64,000 nt of DNA from Daucus carota subsp. sativus (GCF_001625215.2 NC_030386.2:17392545-17456544), one strand, 5' to 3'; shown: positions 12,051 through 24,800, numbered from the stretch's first letter. Notes: generated by a model not told the origin, from the letters alone. Translations and numbers: made by a program.

Positions 12051-13255
12051 CAATTCAAACCCAGATCATTTAAAGGATGCGTAGGTGATCGGGTAAAATG
12101 AACACTTATATCGAACTCTGATATTTTGGGCACATGGTTCTTGAATATCAGTTAATATGAGCATTTTCTCCAAACTAAACTACGTTATTAAATACATCTC
12201 ACATTTCCTCGTAAACTTTCTTATGGACATATTTGGTTTAATTTCAAATAGATCTACCAGACCCGTCTCTCAAAAACGACATGAAAAACTGTTTCTCGTT
12301 TAAAATGAATTGATATCGATGGCTACTACTTCTGAGTAGGACATCGATTAATTTTTCTCTGATGTTGCTTTCAATGCCTAGGTGAAATCTGACCTACCGA
12401 TTTCAACTATTTGTCTACCTGTGTCGATCGTAAAAACAAAAACTTAATCGGCTACCACTCACTAATCACTACTAGAAGCATGATGTTCTTAACTCACCAA
12501 TCTCGACAACCAGCAACCCCGGAAACCATAATGGACATAGGCCTCAGGTACCGAATGAAATCTAATTACCCTTGCCAAACTCCAGAAGTTTAAACTTCGA
12601 TTAGTTAACAATAGAAATTCAGAGCATTTTCCGGTGCAAGTTTTGTGTGCATGAGGAAGAGGGGTTATACTGATAATAAAATGATGAAATAACTTTGGTT
12701 ATGTTTTCAGTCATCAAAGAAACGGAATGTTGCACCTCTACAAAATAACTATTCCCACAAAAATACACTCTCCAGTCTCCAAGTCTCCTGCTAGAAGACC
12801 AGAACCAACTGCAGTATAATAGTTACAGCAATTGCTTTTTCCGTCTCCAAAGAGCTCTCTTTGGAAAATAGTACATAGAAATTAAGACAAAATATGCTTT
12901 TTCAACTTCAATGGGGTAAAGTTTTTAGAGAAAATATCATTCTGTAATATTCTTTCTCAGAAAAAATCCTAGAGTTAAGAAGACATCAGAAGAGATTACC
13001 TAGCATGAACCGTTCTGGTACAGCCCAAAAAACAGTTCACTCTGCCGCACTGTGCCTCCTTTGCAGAAACAAATAATAATATTAAAAAAAACGAATATCC
13101 TTGCATATGGTTCTCAGACTTCGTCCCCTTCTTTTTACTGATCCCTACCGTCACCATCAATTACCTTTATCGCATCATATCAATCCTTGCCAGCCAAAAG
13201 AACATATAATTTCCTACATTGTTTATTTCTAATTGAAATAAAATTTGGTCATTTA
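12051..13255. other. Intergenic; 3' flank shared with the second zinc-finger copy
   Basis: There is no gene in this stretch. From about 12370 on it is recognisably similar to 20650-21471, the stretch downstream of the second zinc-finger gene (shared wording such as TTTTTCCGTCTCCAAAGAGCTC). This shows that the duplication includes the 3' flank and 3' UTR. A possible 3' UTR splice donor (GCTAG then GTAATC, minus strand) lies near 13000 and has a counterpart in copy 2 near 21225. Confidence 0.6.
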
Positions 13256-15364
13256 CTAGACAGGGAGCTGATCAAGTTGCATCTGCTCAATCCAGGCACC
13301 AAGAACTGAATGATCAACGGACTCCACTTGGGAATTAGATTTGAAACCCTCACCGGATGGACCAGCACTAACAAATGGAGCTGGCAGATTATCTTTCATC
13401 TCGAGTGGTGATTCTTTCACAAGTGACTGAACCCATGAAATGTCAGGCTCCTCTGTGTTATTATTGAGGTCATTTGAAGAGGACCTTGGCAACCAGGAAT
13501 GTTCATCCCCATTAACTGACCAATCGACTTTTCCACTCGGAGAGCTCCATTTGGACCAAGAATTCACCGGAGACCCGACAATGGAAACATTATTAGAGCC
13601 GAGATCACGGGAGCTCAGACTACGCATCTGCTGCGGCTGCTGGAACTCTCGTTGAGAGAAAGCAGTGTGCCGAGAACCCATAGGAGAAATTGGATCCACA
13701 CTCCTCGGTGACATTCTTCCTGGAGAAGAGACACCATATGAAGCCTGCAACAAAGGATGATCAGCACTTTTTGGAGAGAAAACATTAGTATTGATAGGTG
13801 AAAGCATGTTTTGCTGCTGCTGGAACTGATTGAAAACAGCTGATCTATGAGATGGAGAGAAACCACCAGCTGAAGCAGCCTGATCAGAATAACGAGGCGA
13901 AGAAGCGAGTTCAGCTGAAAATAAATCCTCAAGATTTGAAGGAGTCAATGTTTTGGGCCGACCAGAACGGTTCAGAGACACAGGGCTGGGGCGGGACTGC
14001 GAGAGGCAGGCCAAGTCATTCAACAAAAGTTGGTGGGCATCCATATCCTGCAATAAATGTAAATGCTCGGGAGGAACATCTCGGGCACTAAGGGATGATC
14101 TCAAGCGACTTGATTGCATGTTGCTTCCCGGGAGATGAAGGGTGGGAACATTTGGCTGGGGCCAAGCCAAAGATGAGTGAGCACCATTACCTGATGGAGA
14201 CATGGGTTGATTAAATCCAGAAGGAGACATCATGGAGGCAGATGGAGAACCAGGCAAAAGGTTCATGGCAACAGCCATGTCCATGACACTTGCAGCTGAT
14301 GCGCTGGAACGAGGAGATGGTACAGCCGACCCAGTAGATACATACAAGGGACGAAGCTCATCCGGAGTGTGGGCGAAAAAACAAACCCTCCTATCACAAC
14401 TAGTCCCATCCTTACAGAGCCGTGTTCTGTATTGAGCCGGGTGTAGCCAGCATTCAAACACTCCATGGGCATATTCACACATATCACCACGCCTACAAGC
14501 ACCTTTACGAAAATCAGGGCACGGTACACAACTATAATGAAACTTCCTTGGATCCCTTCTACGAGCATTCTCCCCTGGATGAACAAAAGGACACTCAGTC
14601 CAATCATGAGAGTAAGCTCTAGAACAAGGCCTGACCTTGAAAGAGAACATGCGGAATTCATCTGTAGAATATATGCTATTCTTTATGTCTGGAAGAGAGG
14701 GGTCAATCGGATATTCTTTCTTCTCAGAAATAGCACCACCAGGAACATCAGTAGACTTCGACAGCATTGGAGAGGATACTAAATCTGAAGGAGAATAAGG
14801 GGAACCATTATCTGGTGAGGAAGACAGGCTTGGCGAGTAACTGGGAGGCGAAAGGGATACTCGTAGCTTGCAGTCGCCCATTGAGCCATCGAAAACATTA
14901 CTCAGCAACAACTCCTCAAGAGACGCTTTAACATCAAGGAGTTTTGGAGGGACCACAATCACATCAACAGCACGCTGATCATTTGCATCCTTAATATTTG
15001 GATCAGCACCCACAGCCAGAAGCAGCTTAACAATGTCAACCGCATTAACAGCACCTCCAGAAGCAGCACAATGGAGAGCAGTACACTTGTCCAGGCCACA
15101 AGCAATATTTACATCAACAGCAGGCTGAGAGATGATAAACTTAACAACATCAAGACTACCGTATGTAGCAGCAACCATTAAAGGAGTTCGGTGCTCAAGA
15201 ACTATCTGCTTTGAACCCTTCTTCCGAACATACCAAAGTCCAATTTCATCAACTGCCAAAGAGTTTTCCTTAATTAATGCCTTGAAAGCTTCACAGTCAT
15301 TGTTAGCAGCGAATTCCAGTAAACTTGAAAAATTATCTTCAGTATCAACAAACAATGGACCCAT
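13256..15364 (-). CDS. Ankyrin + CCCH tandem zinc finger protein, copy 1
   Basis: A 702-residue, single-exon coding region. Order: two ankyrin repeats (about residues 58-135), then the plant arginine-rich tandem CCCH region at 247-332. The latter has an upstream C-x5-H-x4-C-x3-H element followed by C282-x7-C-x5-C-x3-H300, a 16-residue spacer and C317-x5-C-x4-C-x3-H332, the plant TZF signature. The C-terminal half is Ser/Pro/Met/Gln-rich with conserved short blocks ([38 protein letters not shown]). Such proteins (the AtC3H30/56/66 type) bind RNA, shuttle between nucleus and cytoplasmic granules, and act in hormone and stress responses. I chose the start at 15364 because the ancestral start 76 bases upstream is followed by a stop and a frameshift (see the uORF). 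A 5' UTR intron spans about 15452-16407, with donor GTCAGT as in copy 2. Confidence 0.95.
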   Translation of the reverse strand: MGPLFVDTEDNFSSLLEFAANNDCEAFKALIKENSLAVDEIGLWYVRKKGSKQIVLEHRTPLMVAATYGSLDVVKFIISQPAVDVNIACGLDKCTALHCAASGGAVNAVDIVKLLLAVGADPNIKDANDQRAVDVIVVPPKLLDVKASLEELLLSNVFDGSMGDCKLRVSLSPPSYSPSLSSSPDNGSPYSPSDLVSSPMLSKSTDVPGGAISEKKEYPIDPSLPDIKNSIYSTDEFRMFSFKVRPCSRAYSHDWTECPFVHPGENARRRDPRKFHYSCVPCPDFRKGACRRGDMCEYAHGVFECWLHPAQYRTRLCKDGTSCDRRVCFFAHTPDELRPLYVSTGSAVPSPRSSASAASVMDMAVAMNLLPGSPSASMMSPSGFNQPMSPSGNGAHSSLAWPQPNVPTLHLPGSNMQSSRLRSSLSARDVPPEHLHLLQDMDAHQLLLNDLACLSQSRPSPVSLNRSGRPKTLTPSNLEDLFSAELASSPRYSDQAASAGGFSPSHRSAVFNQFQQQQNMLSPINTNVFSPKSADHPLLQASYGVSSPGRMSPRSVDPISPMGSRHTAFSQREFQQPQQMRSLSSRDLGSNNVSIVGSPVNSWSKWSSPSGKVDWSVNGDEHSWLPRSSSNDLNNNTEEPDISWVQSLVKESPLEMKDNLPAPFVSAGPSGEGFKSNSQVESVDHSVLGAWIEQMQLDQLPV

Positions 15365-15398
15365 ATCTTGCTTGTTAGATTTACTTTCTTCGGGTAGA

Positions 15399-15440
15399 TT
15401 ATGTAGATGAAGTTAATGTCAACGTTGACACACTACACAT
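15399..15440 (-). promoter_or_regulatory. uORF made from the lost N-terminus of zinc-finger copy 1
   Basis: ATG at 15440 opens 13 codons ([13 protein letters not shown]) and stops with TAA at 15399. It aligns base for base with the true start of copy 2 ([13 protein letters not shown]...). In copy 1 a CAG-like codon has become TAA, and one base has been inserted before the next ATG. The short frame therefore ends 34 bases before the main ATG and may reduce initiation there. Confidence 0.75.
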
Positions 15441-15451
15441 GCTTTATTCAG

Positions 15452-16407
15452 CTGCAAAGCCACAACACAACTTTGTCAGAACAAAATATCATCTATTAAA
15501 AACGCACGTCGCTAACAAAACACACAGATAATTTATTACACTTGATTCTCTTCATCAAACAAGAGCAAAAATTTGTTACATTCACTTCAACTTTCAAAGC
15601 ACAATCATATTTCCAAAGTCAATTCTACTTCACATATCTCTTATTTATATTTCCTAGATCAACCTCATTCCACATATTATGGTTATTTAATGCAATTAAT
15701 TTGTGAACATTCACTTTTCTTAAACTATGTGAATTTTTTGAAAGTGGACATCTAATTTGAAACGGAGGGAGTACTTCGCAAAACATTTGTTAGTGCGCAG
15801 GTCAGGCACAGATAATTTATTACACTTGATTCTCTTATCAAACAAGAGCAAAAATTACACAGATCCGCCGCAAAGAACTAATCAGAAAGGCAACAACAGA
15901 CCAACCAAATACAAATCCGACAAACTTTCGTAATCAAACACCAACCTCTTAAAAATCATAGTGATGGAACCAAATTTGCTAAAATCACCAAACATTCTGA
16001 ACCCATGACATTCAGTAAATTATGCTCCGACAAAACAATCAACACAATCCAATACTTATCCCCCATCCTCAGTTCAAATAACCCAAAAAATTAGTTAGTT
16101 CAGATTTCTTGATTCACATTCCACAAGCCAATATTTCTGCATACCCAAAACTAAATAATTCACATTTCTTAATTTAAATCACTTCACATTAAAAATTGCA
16201 ACTTTTTCACAAATCATAGCTTAATATAGTTACATCAGATAGTAATAATAAGCACTCTCTCTCTCTCTCTCATAGATACATCAAACATAATGAATAAACT
16301 CTCTCTCTCACACACACACACTCTCTCTCTCTCTCACACACAATGAATCATAGCATTGAGTAAACAAGTAATCATAAGCATAAACAAGATTGAAAAAAGA
16401 AACTGAC
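15452..16407 (-). other. 5' UTR intron of zinc-finger copy 1
   Basis: On the minus strand the donor is GTCAGT (16407) and the acceptor TTTGCAG (15452). Both match copy 2 (24504 and 23670). Inside, a ~50-bp segment is present twice (about 15522-15571 and 15807-15856), flanking a piece that ends in a Stowaway-type terminus (CGGAGGGAGTA near 15760). CT/CA microsatellites lie at about 16256-16342. Confidence 0.65.
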
Positions 16408-16753
16408 CCTCGATTTGAACAAGAAAGTGCAGCACAACAGTGAGCAAAGCAAGCTTGTTTACAGATCTGATGAGGAGATAGAATGACTTGAGACAGCAAC
16501 CTAGTAACACCCAACTTGTGTTCACTTCAAGATCATGCGCACAGAGATAAACATGTGTGTGTGTCTGTGTTTGTTGTAACTTGTAATAAGTTAAGTTTGA
16601 TCGATAGAGTCGAGAGAAAAAGATACTTTGTATGTGTAAACGTCTGTAAAAATTAAAAACCGAAAAGGAAATTAAATGAAATTTGGGGCGAATTTGGGGT
16701 GAATTTGCACATTTTTTTGGAATTAACTTGAGAGATATTTAAAGGGAAGATTG

Positions 16754-16772
16754 TGACCGGTTTGGCCGGTCA
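16754..16772. promoter_or_regulatory. Conserved inverted repeat in the promoter of copy 1
   Basis: TGACCGGTTTGGCCGGTCA: perfect 7-base arms around a 5-base centre. The same arms occur at 24801-24819, in the same place relative to copy 2, although much of the sequence around them has diverged. It looks like a dimer-binding operator. The TGAC core would also suit WRKY factors, which is inference. Confidence 0.6.
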
Positions 16773-19575
16773 GAGCGGATGGGGTTTATCCTTTCTTACA
16801 AAGCATGTGTATATCAGTAAAGTTAACCGATTAATAATTTATAATAAGTTTTTTTAATTAATTCTATTTATTTTCCAACTTTAAATTTTTTAACAAATTT
16901 AATCAAATTTCGAACAAGAAAGTGAAAAAACATATCAACGGGAGGGGGTGGGGGTTATATATTAGAGATATTATGTCCTTGGAAGTGGGTGGAGATAAAA
17001 AATTTCTATTTAAACAACTCGTGATTAACCAATAATATCATAAAAAATGTATATGAAACAAAATAAAATAACTTAAATCTTCACATAACGAGTTAAAATA
17101 TAAAATTTTACACTATAGATCATAAGAAATGTATATAAAATAAAATAAAATAACTTAATTTGACCAAGTCAAACCAAATCAAGAGCATTATTTTGAGATT
17201 GAAGGACTGTTGACTATGTTACTCTATTAACTACAAGAATTTTGTGTTAACTTTTTAAATACACGAAAAATTGATTCACTATGTTAACTATAAGAATTTT
17301 GTCTATAATAATGGAGATATAAACCTACAAATTTAAATATAAAAAATTTGGTTCTGAAGTTCAACATGTCACAAGAAAAATATTAGTTAATAACGCATCT
17401 AAAAAATATTAATTTTATCATATTAAAGTTATTTTTTATAAAAATTAAATTTAAAATTGCAGTTAGGATGCAATTCATCACAATAATAATACTACAGGAT
17501 GTGCTATGTCAAAACTTAAACTTTGAAAATGTCTTTCCAAGTTAACCCTCATACATACAAATTAAGGCTAACAAATATTTTGGATGGAATTTGAACAAAA
17601 ATTGCAATACGAAACAATAATGGGTTGCATTATGCCAACGCTATAAATTTAAGACCATATCAAAAAAAATACCCTAAAATAAGGGATGAAATGCGTCATT
17701 TACTCTTATTTTAAGTCACGAACAGTTCGCTAATCTTTTATCAAATAAGTAATTATTTTAACATAACACATAAGCCACTATTTTAAGTTATATAATTCAT
17801 TATTTTAACTTATTAGATAAGTTATCTATACTGTAATATATTATATTAAGCAAATATTGGTATAACTTGTATTATTAAATTTTGGTCATATTTTTTTTTC
17901 GGTTTGGTCTTCTTCTTTTTTTGGGAGTTTACCAAAATTACCACATTCTATAATTTTTTTTTTGTGATTTTATTATTTTTTAAAAATATTTGCAAAATAC
18001 TAATTTTTTGAAATATATTTAAAAAACAAGATGCAAGTAGATGCAACTTCAGTTAATTGGCTCCGTGGAGGTTGCAAATATGATTGCATATGGTTGCAAG
18101 TGTAGTTGCATGTGATTGCAATGGGTTGCATACAGTATTTTTGCAAATATTTTCAAAATTTTGATATTTTACAAAATATTTGAAAAAAGTGTAATATTTT
18201 TGCAAAAAAATATTTTGGACTTGGATATTTATGAAAACCCCCCTATTATTTTCATCCTTTAATTATCCTTATTTAAAAAGAAACTGTGTTGGTAGATTTC
18301 AAGATCCACAAGCGATGTTGTGTAGAGTAAAAGAAAATGTCGGTCATAAAATTTTTACAAAAGCTTGGAGGCATCTTTACAGTGGACAGTTGCCTAGGAT
18401 AAAGTTCTAGGAGCACCTGTGCGGAAGTCATAAATCCTACTACATTGAAAGAAAAAATTGCAGTTAAAAGAAGCTTTGAGCTCGGCTAAAAAATGAAATG
18501 GTCTACAACCACTATCGAATGTGATTATCGGTACTATTCACCGGCCTAAATCTTTTTAATAATATAATAATAACTTTTTATCTTTTTTATATTTAGTTAA
18601 TTAAATGATTTTATGTTAATATAATTATTAAATATTTGTAAATTATATTTAATATATGTTACATAAATAATCATATATATTATTATGAAATATAATAAAA
18701 TTAAATAATCTTAAAATAATTCAAATCAACAACACATTAAAATGCTCGATTTCAACAATTTCTTGGATGATATCAAAAAATAAAAAATAAAAAAGCTCAT
18801 ATTACACTTCGAGATGCATTAATTGAGTATTTGTGGGAATATATATTAATTCGGAGTAGTGTTGAATCTTTGTAAATTTTATTTTAGTTAATTAAATAAA
18901 ATGTTAAATTTTCTTTGTTTTTCTAATTTAATGAATTTATTGAGTTTAATATTAATATGAAATCTTATATTATTGTTAAAAAGATTAGAATAATAATATA
19001 AAAATATTTAGAAGAATATAATATTGATATATGAATTTGGACCAAATTTTAGGCCAAATTGTTGGAATAGAAATATGATTCGGTCTAAATTTGGACCAAG
19101 ATTTAAGCCAAAAACTGGTTCCACTGTTGGAGATGCCTTAGCAATAGTCGAGTTGATTAGGAGCGCAGCTCCTATACTGAGGAATGCAGATGTATAGGGT
19201 ATCACTATAAAAATATTAAGTTGTATTTGATTAAGCGATCCGCGAATATGTCGACACACGAATTCGTTCATTTGTCTCATATATCCTGATCGTATATTTA
19301 ACTGGTGGAGGTCTTTCCCATGTAATGTTAAGAAGTAAGAACTGTATCCGACACGATTTAATGGATCAATGAATTTGTATTTTATTAAGAAAAATTCAAC
19401 ATTAAAAAACTTTCGCTTTGTAACCACAAGTCTAGTAACAATTTAAGCTCTCTTATTCTTACATCATTAAATTATGGATAATAGATTTCAAACTATGTAC
19501 TCGCCATGCCTCCGAGGCTAGTTATTTTAAGTCAGATCCAAAATCTCAATGCATGCCGGTTAATATTTAGTTTAA
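16773..19575. repeat. AT-rich spacer with low-complexity repeats
   Basis: There is no gene in this spacer. At about 17890-18240 a repeat-like unit has T-rich and A-rich arms (ATATTTGCAAAA words, loosely inverted) around a core with about ten GTTGCA/TGCAAC words (18030-18130). About 18600-19130 is near-pure AT with remnants that include the word GATGCC near a possible MITE end. ORFs here look like chance frames. Confidence 0.5.
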
Positions 19576-19629
19576 GAGATATCTCCAATAGACTCTTAGA
19601 ATCACTCTTAAATATAATATAAATTATTA

Positions 19630-19887
19630 CTCCCTCCGTCTCCTTTTACATGTCCATTTTGCTTTTCGAGAAGTCAAATTGACCAATTTTTGACTAAACA
19701 TTACGAGTTATCTACTCAATATTTCTAAAATCTGAAAGTTGCATATTAAAATAGACTCAATATACTTTCTAATGATATAATTTTTATTATTTTTCTTAAT
19801 TATCTGATATATGTAAAATCTAGTCAAAATATAGTCAATTTGACTGGTCAAAAGTCAAAATTGACATGTAAAAGAGGATGGAGGGAG
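19630..19887. mobile_element. Stowaway-type MITE
   Basis: The ends CTCCCTCCGTCTCC and GGATGGAGGGAG are inverted repeats flanked by TA on both sides, as expected for Tc1/mariner-derived Stowaway elements. The longer inner arms (TTTTACATGTCC / GACATGTAAAAG) also pair. It sits inside the outer Harbinger MITE. Confidence 0.85.
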
Positions 19888-20018
19888 TAGCTCTTAGCAA
19901 TTTAGTGTACATGTACTCCAACAATGTTCTTTATATCCACTCTTTATTTATTTTTATATTATTAAAAATAAATTGAACTCATAAAAAGACAAAAAGAAAG
20001 TGGAAAGAAAGAGAGTAA

Positions 20019-20371
20019 GAGCATCTCCAATAGTCTCTTAAGTCATTCCTCAAATATAATATAAAATATTCACTCTTAACAATTTAATGTATATTCATCT
20101 CCAACAACACTCTTTACATCCACTCTTAAACAATATTTTATTATTAAATGAATAGGACTACAATACTAGAGTGGAAAGAGAAAGTGGATGCTTGTATTAC
20201 TTTATAATAAAATATAACTTAAGAGTGAGTGAGAGACTCTTAAAAGATAGGAGAGAGAATAGACTCTTAAGGTTTTGAAGAGCCTTTAAGAGTCTATTGG
20301 AGCTTCCATTTTGTTAATGCTCTCTATTTTTTCATTTAAGAGCTTGTTTAAAGAGTTTATTGGAGATGCTC
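20019..20371. mobile_element. Harbinger/Tourist-like MITE, complete, nested in its own family
   Basis: The terminal inverted repeats GAGCATCTCCAATAG and TATTGGAGATGCTC are flanked on both sides by TAA (20016-20018, 20372-20374), the PIF/Harbinger target site. It is 353 bp long with no coding capacity. Confidence 0.88.
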
Positions 20372-20558
20372 TAAGTGGAACAAACTTATAATAAAATATT
20401 AGTTCAGAGCTATCTATTGGCTCCTACAATTGAGGAGAGAGAATAGACTCTTAAGCTTTTAAAGATCCTCTAAAAATCTCTTGAAGCTCAAAATTTGACA
20501 TAGCTCTTTATTTTTTAATTTAAGAGCTCAAATAAAGAACTTATTGAAGATGCTCTTA

Positions 20559-21471
20559 GTTCAGATTAATCTCAGATACCACTTCTCCTAAAGAAGACGC
20601 GAATAATTTAACTTTATTTGAGATGGTGACAGCCAAAAATCCCGATTTTGACGTTTATATGAAACCTCACCTACCGATTTTAACTTTGCCTATATTCCGT
20701 TGTCAATTAAAAAAAACAAAAAAAAAATGGTCAGCAGTCACTACTCACCGCTTGCAAGCTCCATGATTACAACAGGCAAAGGCCTCCGATAACAGGTTAG
20801 AATCCCGGCCAAACGCAAGAAATATAATAAACTTTAATCAGCCGGGGAAATATTCTGATGAAATTTCAGCACAAGTGTTGTGTGTCTACCGGGGGAAGGG
20901 GGGGACAGTAATAAAAATGAAATAATATAATAACTTTAATTCAGGTTTACATCATCAAAGAAACAGATTGTTGCAACTCTACATAATAACTATTCCCACA
21001 AAAATACCCTCTCCGGACTCTGAAGACAAGAACCGAATGCATTATGAACAATTACAGCAATAACCTTTTTCCGTCTCCAAAGAGCTCACTTTAGAGTTTG
21101 GAGAATAGTACATTGGTAACAAGACAACAATTTAATGGCTTAAAGTTTTGTAAGGAAAATATGGTACTGTAATACTTTTAAAAAATAATAAATTCTAAAG
21201 TTATGAGACATCATAAGAGACTTACCTAACACGGACTGTGTACCTTCCGTAACAGCCAGAGAAAGTTCAGTCCACCATATTCTGCCTCCTTTGCAGAAAC
21301 AATTAATGATATTAGAACAAAATGAAAATCTTGCATCTGTTACCTTCTTACTTCTTTTCACCCTCCACCAAAAGTTACCTTTACGGATCATATCCTTCTT
21401 CCCAGCCAAAAAAAATTATAAAAAGTTGCCTACTTTGTTTATTGGTAAATGAAAATAAAATTGATCATTTA
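20559..21471. other. Intergenic; 3' flank of zinc-finger copy 2
   Basis: There is no gene in this stretch. From about 20650 it resembles 12370-13255 downstream of copy 1, so it belongs to the duplicated block and includes the 3' UTR. The minus-strand frame at 21140-21409 is probably chance. Confidence 0.55.
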
Positions 21472-23658
21472 CTAGACTGAGAGCCGATCAAGCTGCATCT
21501 GCTCAATCCAGGCAGCTAGAACTGTATGATCAACGGACTCAGCCTGGGGATTAGATTTCAAACCCTCACCGGATGGAGCAGCACTAGCAACTGAAGCTGG
21601 CAATTTATCTTTCATCTCGGGTGGTGATTCTTTCACAAGAGACTGAACCCATGAAATGTCAGGTTCCTCTGTGTTCTTGTTGAGGTCATTCGAAGACGAC
21701 CTTGGCAACCAGGAATGTTCATCCCCTTTAACTGACCAATCGACTATTCCACTTGGAGAGCTCCATTTAGACCAAGAATTTACCTGAGACCCGACCATGG
21801 AAACATTATTAGTGCTGAGATCACGGGAGCTCAGACAACGCATTTGCTGCGGTTGCTGGAACTCTCGTTGGGCAAAAGCAGTTTGACGAGAACCCATAGG
21901 AGAGATTGGATCTACAGTCCTGGGAGACATTCTTCCTGGAGAAGAGACACTATAAGAAGCCTGCAACAATGGATGATCAGCATTTTTAGGAGAGAACACA
22001 TTGGTATTGATAGGTGAAAGCATGTTTTGCTGCTGCTGGAACTGATTGAAAACAGCTGATCTGTGTGATGGAGAGAAAGCACTAGCTGAAGCCATCTGAT
22101 CAGAATAGCGAGGAGAAGAAGCCAGCTCAGCTGAAAATAAATCCTCAAGATTAGATGGAGTCAATGTCTTGGGTCGACCAGAACGGCTAAGAGACACAGG
22201 GCTGGGGCGAGACTGTGAGAGGCAGGCCAAATCATTCAATAGAAGTTGGTGGGCATCCATATCTTGCAATAATTGCAGGTCCTCCGGAGGGATATCACGG
22301 GCACTAAGGGAAGATCTCAAGCGACTTGATTGCATGTTGCTTCCAGGTAGATGAAGGGTGGGAACATTTGGTTGAGGCCAAGCCAAAGATGAGTGAGCAC
22401 CATTACCCGATGGAGACATGGGTTGATTAAATGCAGAAGGAGACATCATAGAAGCAGATGATGGAGAACCAGGCAGAAGATTCATAGCAACAGCCATGTC
22501 CATTACACTAGCAGCCGATGCACTGGAACGAGGAGATGGCACTGCAGACCCAGTAGATACATACAAGGGACGAAGCTCTTCCGGGGTATGGGCAAAAAAA
22601 CAAACCCTTCTATCACAACTAGTCACATCCTTACAGAGCCGTGTTCGGTATTGAGCAGGGTGTAGCCAGCATTCAAACACTCCATGGGCATATTCACACA
22701 TATCACCACGCCTACAAGTACCTTTGCGAAAATCGGGGCATGGTACACAGCTATAATGAAACTTCCTGGGATCCCTTCTTCGAGCATTCTCCCCTGGATG
22801 AACAAAAGGACACTCAGTCCAATCATGAGAATAAGCCCTTGAACAAGGCCTGACCTTGAAAGAGAACATGCGGAATTCATCAGTAGAATATATGCTATTC
22901 TTAATGTCTGGAAGAGACGGGTCAACTGGATATTCTTTCTTCTCAGATATAGCACCATTAGGAACATCTGTAAACTTCGAAAGCATTGGAGAGGATACCA
23001 AATCTGAAGGGGAACAAGGGGACCCATTATCTGGTGAAGAAGACAGGCTTGGGGAGTAACTGGAAGAGGAAATGGATACTCGTAATTTGCACTCTTCAAC
23101 TGAGCCATCCGAAACACTACCCAGCAACATCTCCTCCAGAGATGCTTTAACATTAAGAACTTTCGGAGGGGCCACAATCACATCAACAGCACGCTGACCA
23201 TTTGCATCCTTGATATGTGGATCCGCACCCACTCCCAAAAGCAGCTTAACAACGTCAACAGCATTAACAGAGCCTCCAGAAGCAGAACAGTGAAGAGCAG
23301 TGCACTTGTCCGGGCCACAGGCAAGATTAACATCAACTGAAGGCTGAGAGATGATAAACTTAATAACATCAAGACTACCATATGTAGCGGCAACCATCAA
23401 AGGAGTTCGGTGCTCAAGAACTATTTGCTTTGAACCCTTCTTTCGAACATACCAAAGTCCAACCTCATCGATTGCCAAAGAGTTCTCCTCAACTGAAGCC
23501 TTAAAGGCTTCAAAGTCATTGTTAGCAGCGAATTCAAGTAAATTAGAAAAAGTTTCTTCAGTCTCAACAGTCAATGGACCCATATTTTGCTTGTCAGATT
23601 TACTTTCTCCGTTAGACTGTGTAGATGAAGTTGATGTCGACTTTGTCACACCGCACAT
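21472..23658 (-). CDS. Ankyrin + CCCH tandem zinc finger protein, copy 2
   Basis: A 728-residue, single-exon coding region, close paralogue of 13256-15364. It has the same order: two ankyrin repeats, arginine-rich region, C-x7-C-x5-C-x3-H, 16 residues, C-x5-C-x4-C-x3-H, then a Ser/Pro/Gln-rich tail with the [12 protein letters not shown] and [10 protein letters not shown] blocks. Unlike copy 1 it keeps the family's N-terminus (starting MCGV, Ser/Thr-rich, about 25 residues), so the ATG at 23658 is the ancestral start. A 5' UTR intron runs from 24504 (donor GTCAGT) to 23670 (acceptor TTTGCAG), leaving only 11 bases between splice site and ATG. The RNA-binding regulatory role is taken from the family. 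The TZF core is almost unchanged between copies, which argues that both are under selection. Confidence 0.96.
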   Translation of the reverse strand: MCGVTKSTSTSSTQSNGESKSDKQNMGPLTVETEETFSNLLEFAANNDFEAFKASVEENSLAIDEVGLWYVRKKGSKQIVLEHRTPLMVAATYGSLDVIKFIISQPSVDVNLACGPDKCTALHCSASGGSVNAVDVVKLLLGVGADPHIKDANGQRAVDVIVAPPKVLNVKASLEEMLLGSVSDGSVEECKLRVSISSSSYSPSLSSSPDNGSPCSPSDLVSSPMLSKFTDVPNGAISEKKEYPVDPSLPDIKNSIYSTDEFRMFSFKVRPCSRAYSHDWTECPFVHPGENARRRDPRKFHYSCVPCPDFRKGTCRRGDMCEYAHGVFECWLHPAQYRTRLCKDVTSCDRRVCFFAHTPEELRPLYVSTGSAVPSPRSSASAASVMDMAVAMNLLPGSPSSASMMSPSAFNQPMSPSGNGAHSSLAWPQPNVPTLHLPGSNMQSSRLRSSLSARDIPPEDLQLLQDMDAHQLLLNDLACLSQSRPSPVSLSRSGRPKTLTPSNLEDLFSAELASSPRYSDQMASASAFSPSHRSAVFNQFQQQQNMLSPINTNVFSPKNADHPLLQASYSVSSPGRMSPRTVDPISPMGSRQTAFAQREFQQPQQMRCLSSRDLSTNNVSMVGSQVNSWSKWSSPSGIVDWSVKGDEHSWLPRSSSNDLNKNTEEPDISWVQSLVKESPPEMKDKLPASVASAAPSGEGLKSNPQAESVDHTVLAAWIEQMQLDRLSV

Positions 23659-23669
23659 GCTTTACTCAG

Positions 23670-24504
23670 CTGCAAAGCCAAAAACACAAATTTCAATCAG
23701 AACAATATATCATTTATACACACATAACACAACTTCATTCAAAAGAAAAACTGTTATAGTGAACAGGTCACGAGTCACGAAACAAATGTTTTTACATGTA
23801 ATTCCTTATACAGCAAGATCAAAAATATACACACATACGCCGCAAAGTGATATCTGACAACAAAGTAACCAAATACGGATCCAACAAACTTCCGTAATCA
23901 AACACAAGATTCACAAGAACTACAACCGTATTGCTAAAAACAGCAACTTTTCGGGATTCATGACATGTGGTAAATGAATCTCCGACAATACGAGCCACCA
24001 CATATCCAATTTAAACATCATTCAATCATCTACCAAAATCAGACACCCAACTGCCCAATGACAATTCATCCCCAATTCTTCATTCACATAGACCACACAA
24101 AAAAAGTATTCCCAATTTTCATCACCAATTATTATACAAAACAGACAATCAACAAAGCTAATATTTTTACAATTAAACTCCAAAAATAAAAATCACTCAC
24201 CACATCATCATTCATTTAATCAAACTCCCATTAACTTAAACAATACAAAGACTCAAGATTCTTCAATCTGACACTTGAAAACGCATCAAAAATTGCAACT
24301 TTAAAACAAATCATAACCTAAAGACTAAAAAAGATACATCAAACAAGACAAATAAGCAAACACTCATAAATTCACACACACAGAATCAGTCGGAGCTTTA
24401 AGTAGAGCAAACAACTATTCAAATCATCAAATCAATTAACAAAAAATAATAATGAATGATCAGATTAAGTAATGAAAAGCACGAGGGTGATTAAAAGAAC
24501 TGAC
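23670..24504 (-). other. 5' UTR intron of zinc-finger copy 2
   Basis: The donor GTCAGT at 24504 and acceptor TTTGCAG at 23670 are at positions homologous to those of copy 1. The first exon above 24505 is short and rich in GAGAGA repeats (about 24548-24600). A second GA run lies at about 24702-24727. Confidence 0.65.
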
Positions 24505-24800
24505 CGTTGATCTGGAGAAGAATGTGTGGAGTAATTAATACAACTTTGTTTGTAGATCTCAGAGAGAGAGGGAGGGAGAGGGGGAGAGAGGGAGAGATTT
24601 AAGACAGCAACATAGTAACACCCTTTACTTGTGTTTACTTCTAGATGATAGGGACGAACATATACATGTGTGTGTTTTGTGTGTGTTAAGTTTGATCGAG
24701 AGAGGAGAGAGAGAGAGAGAGAGAGAGAATTTGGGGTGAATTTGGAGAATGTAATTGAAATTAAGATGAAATGTAAAAAGATATTTTTAAGGGGAAATGG

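Larger units (their letters stand above)
19576..20555. mobile_element. Harbinger/Tourist-like MITE, split by two younger insertions
   Basis: The left end reads GAGATATCTCCAATAGA and the right end (reverse) GAGCATCTTCAATAAG, with TAA/TTA just outside. It is interrupted by a Stowaway MITE at 19630-19887 and by a second copy of its own family at 20019-20371. The broken halves match the two halves of the inner copy (shared wording such as GACTCTTAAG and TCTTTATATCCACTC). Confidence 0.7.

Noticed and set aside
12411-12593. 60-codon plus-strand ORF downstream of the dioxygenase relic
   Set aside because: It lies in the duplicated 3' flank, has no similarity I can name, and its counterpart near 20.7 kb is not open.
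14263-14661. Out-of-frame ORFs overlapping the zinc-finger genes (for example 132 aa here, 184 aa at 22623-23177)
   Set aside because: They are shadows of the strongly conserved TZF frame; the long alternative frames arise from its base composition.
19008-19427. 139-codon minus-strand ORF in the spacer between zinc-finger copies
   Set aside because: No domain, very AT-rich, low-complexity ends and no splice or promoter context; treated as chance.
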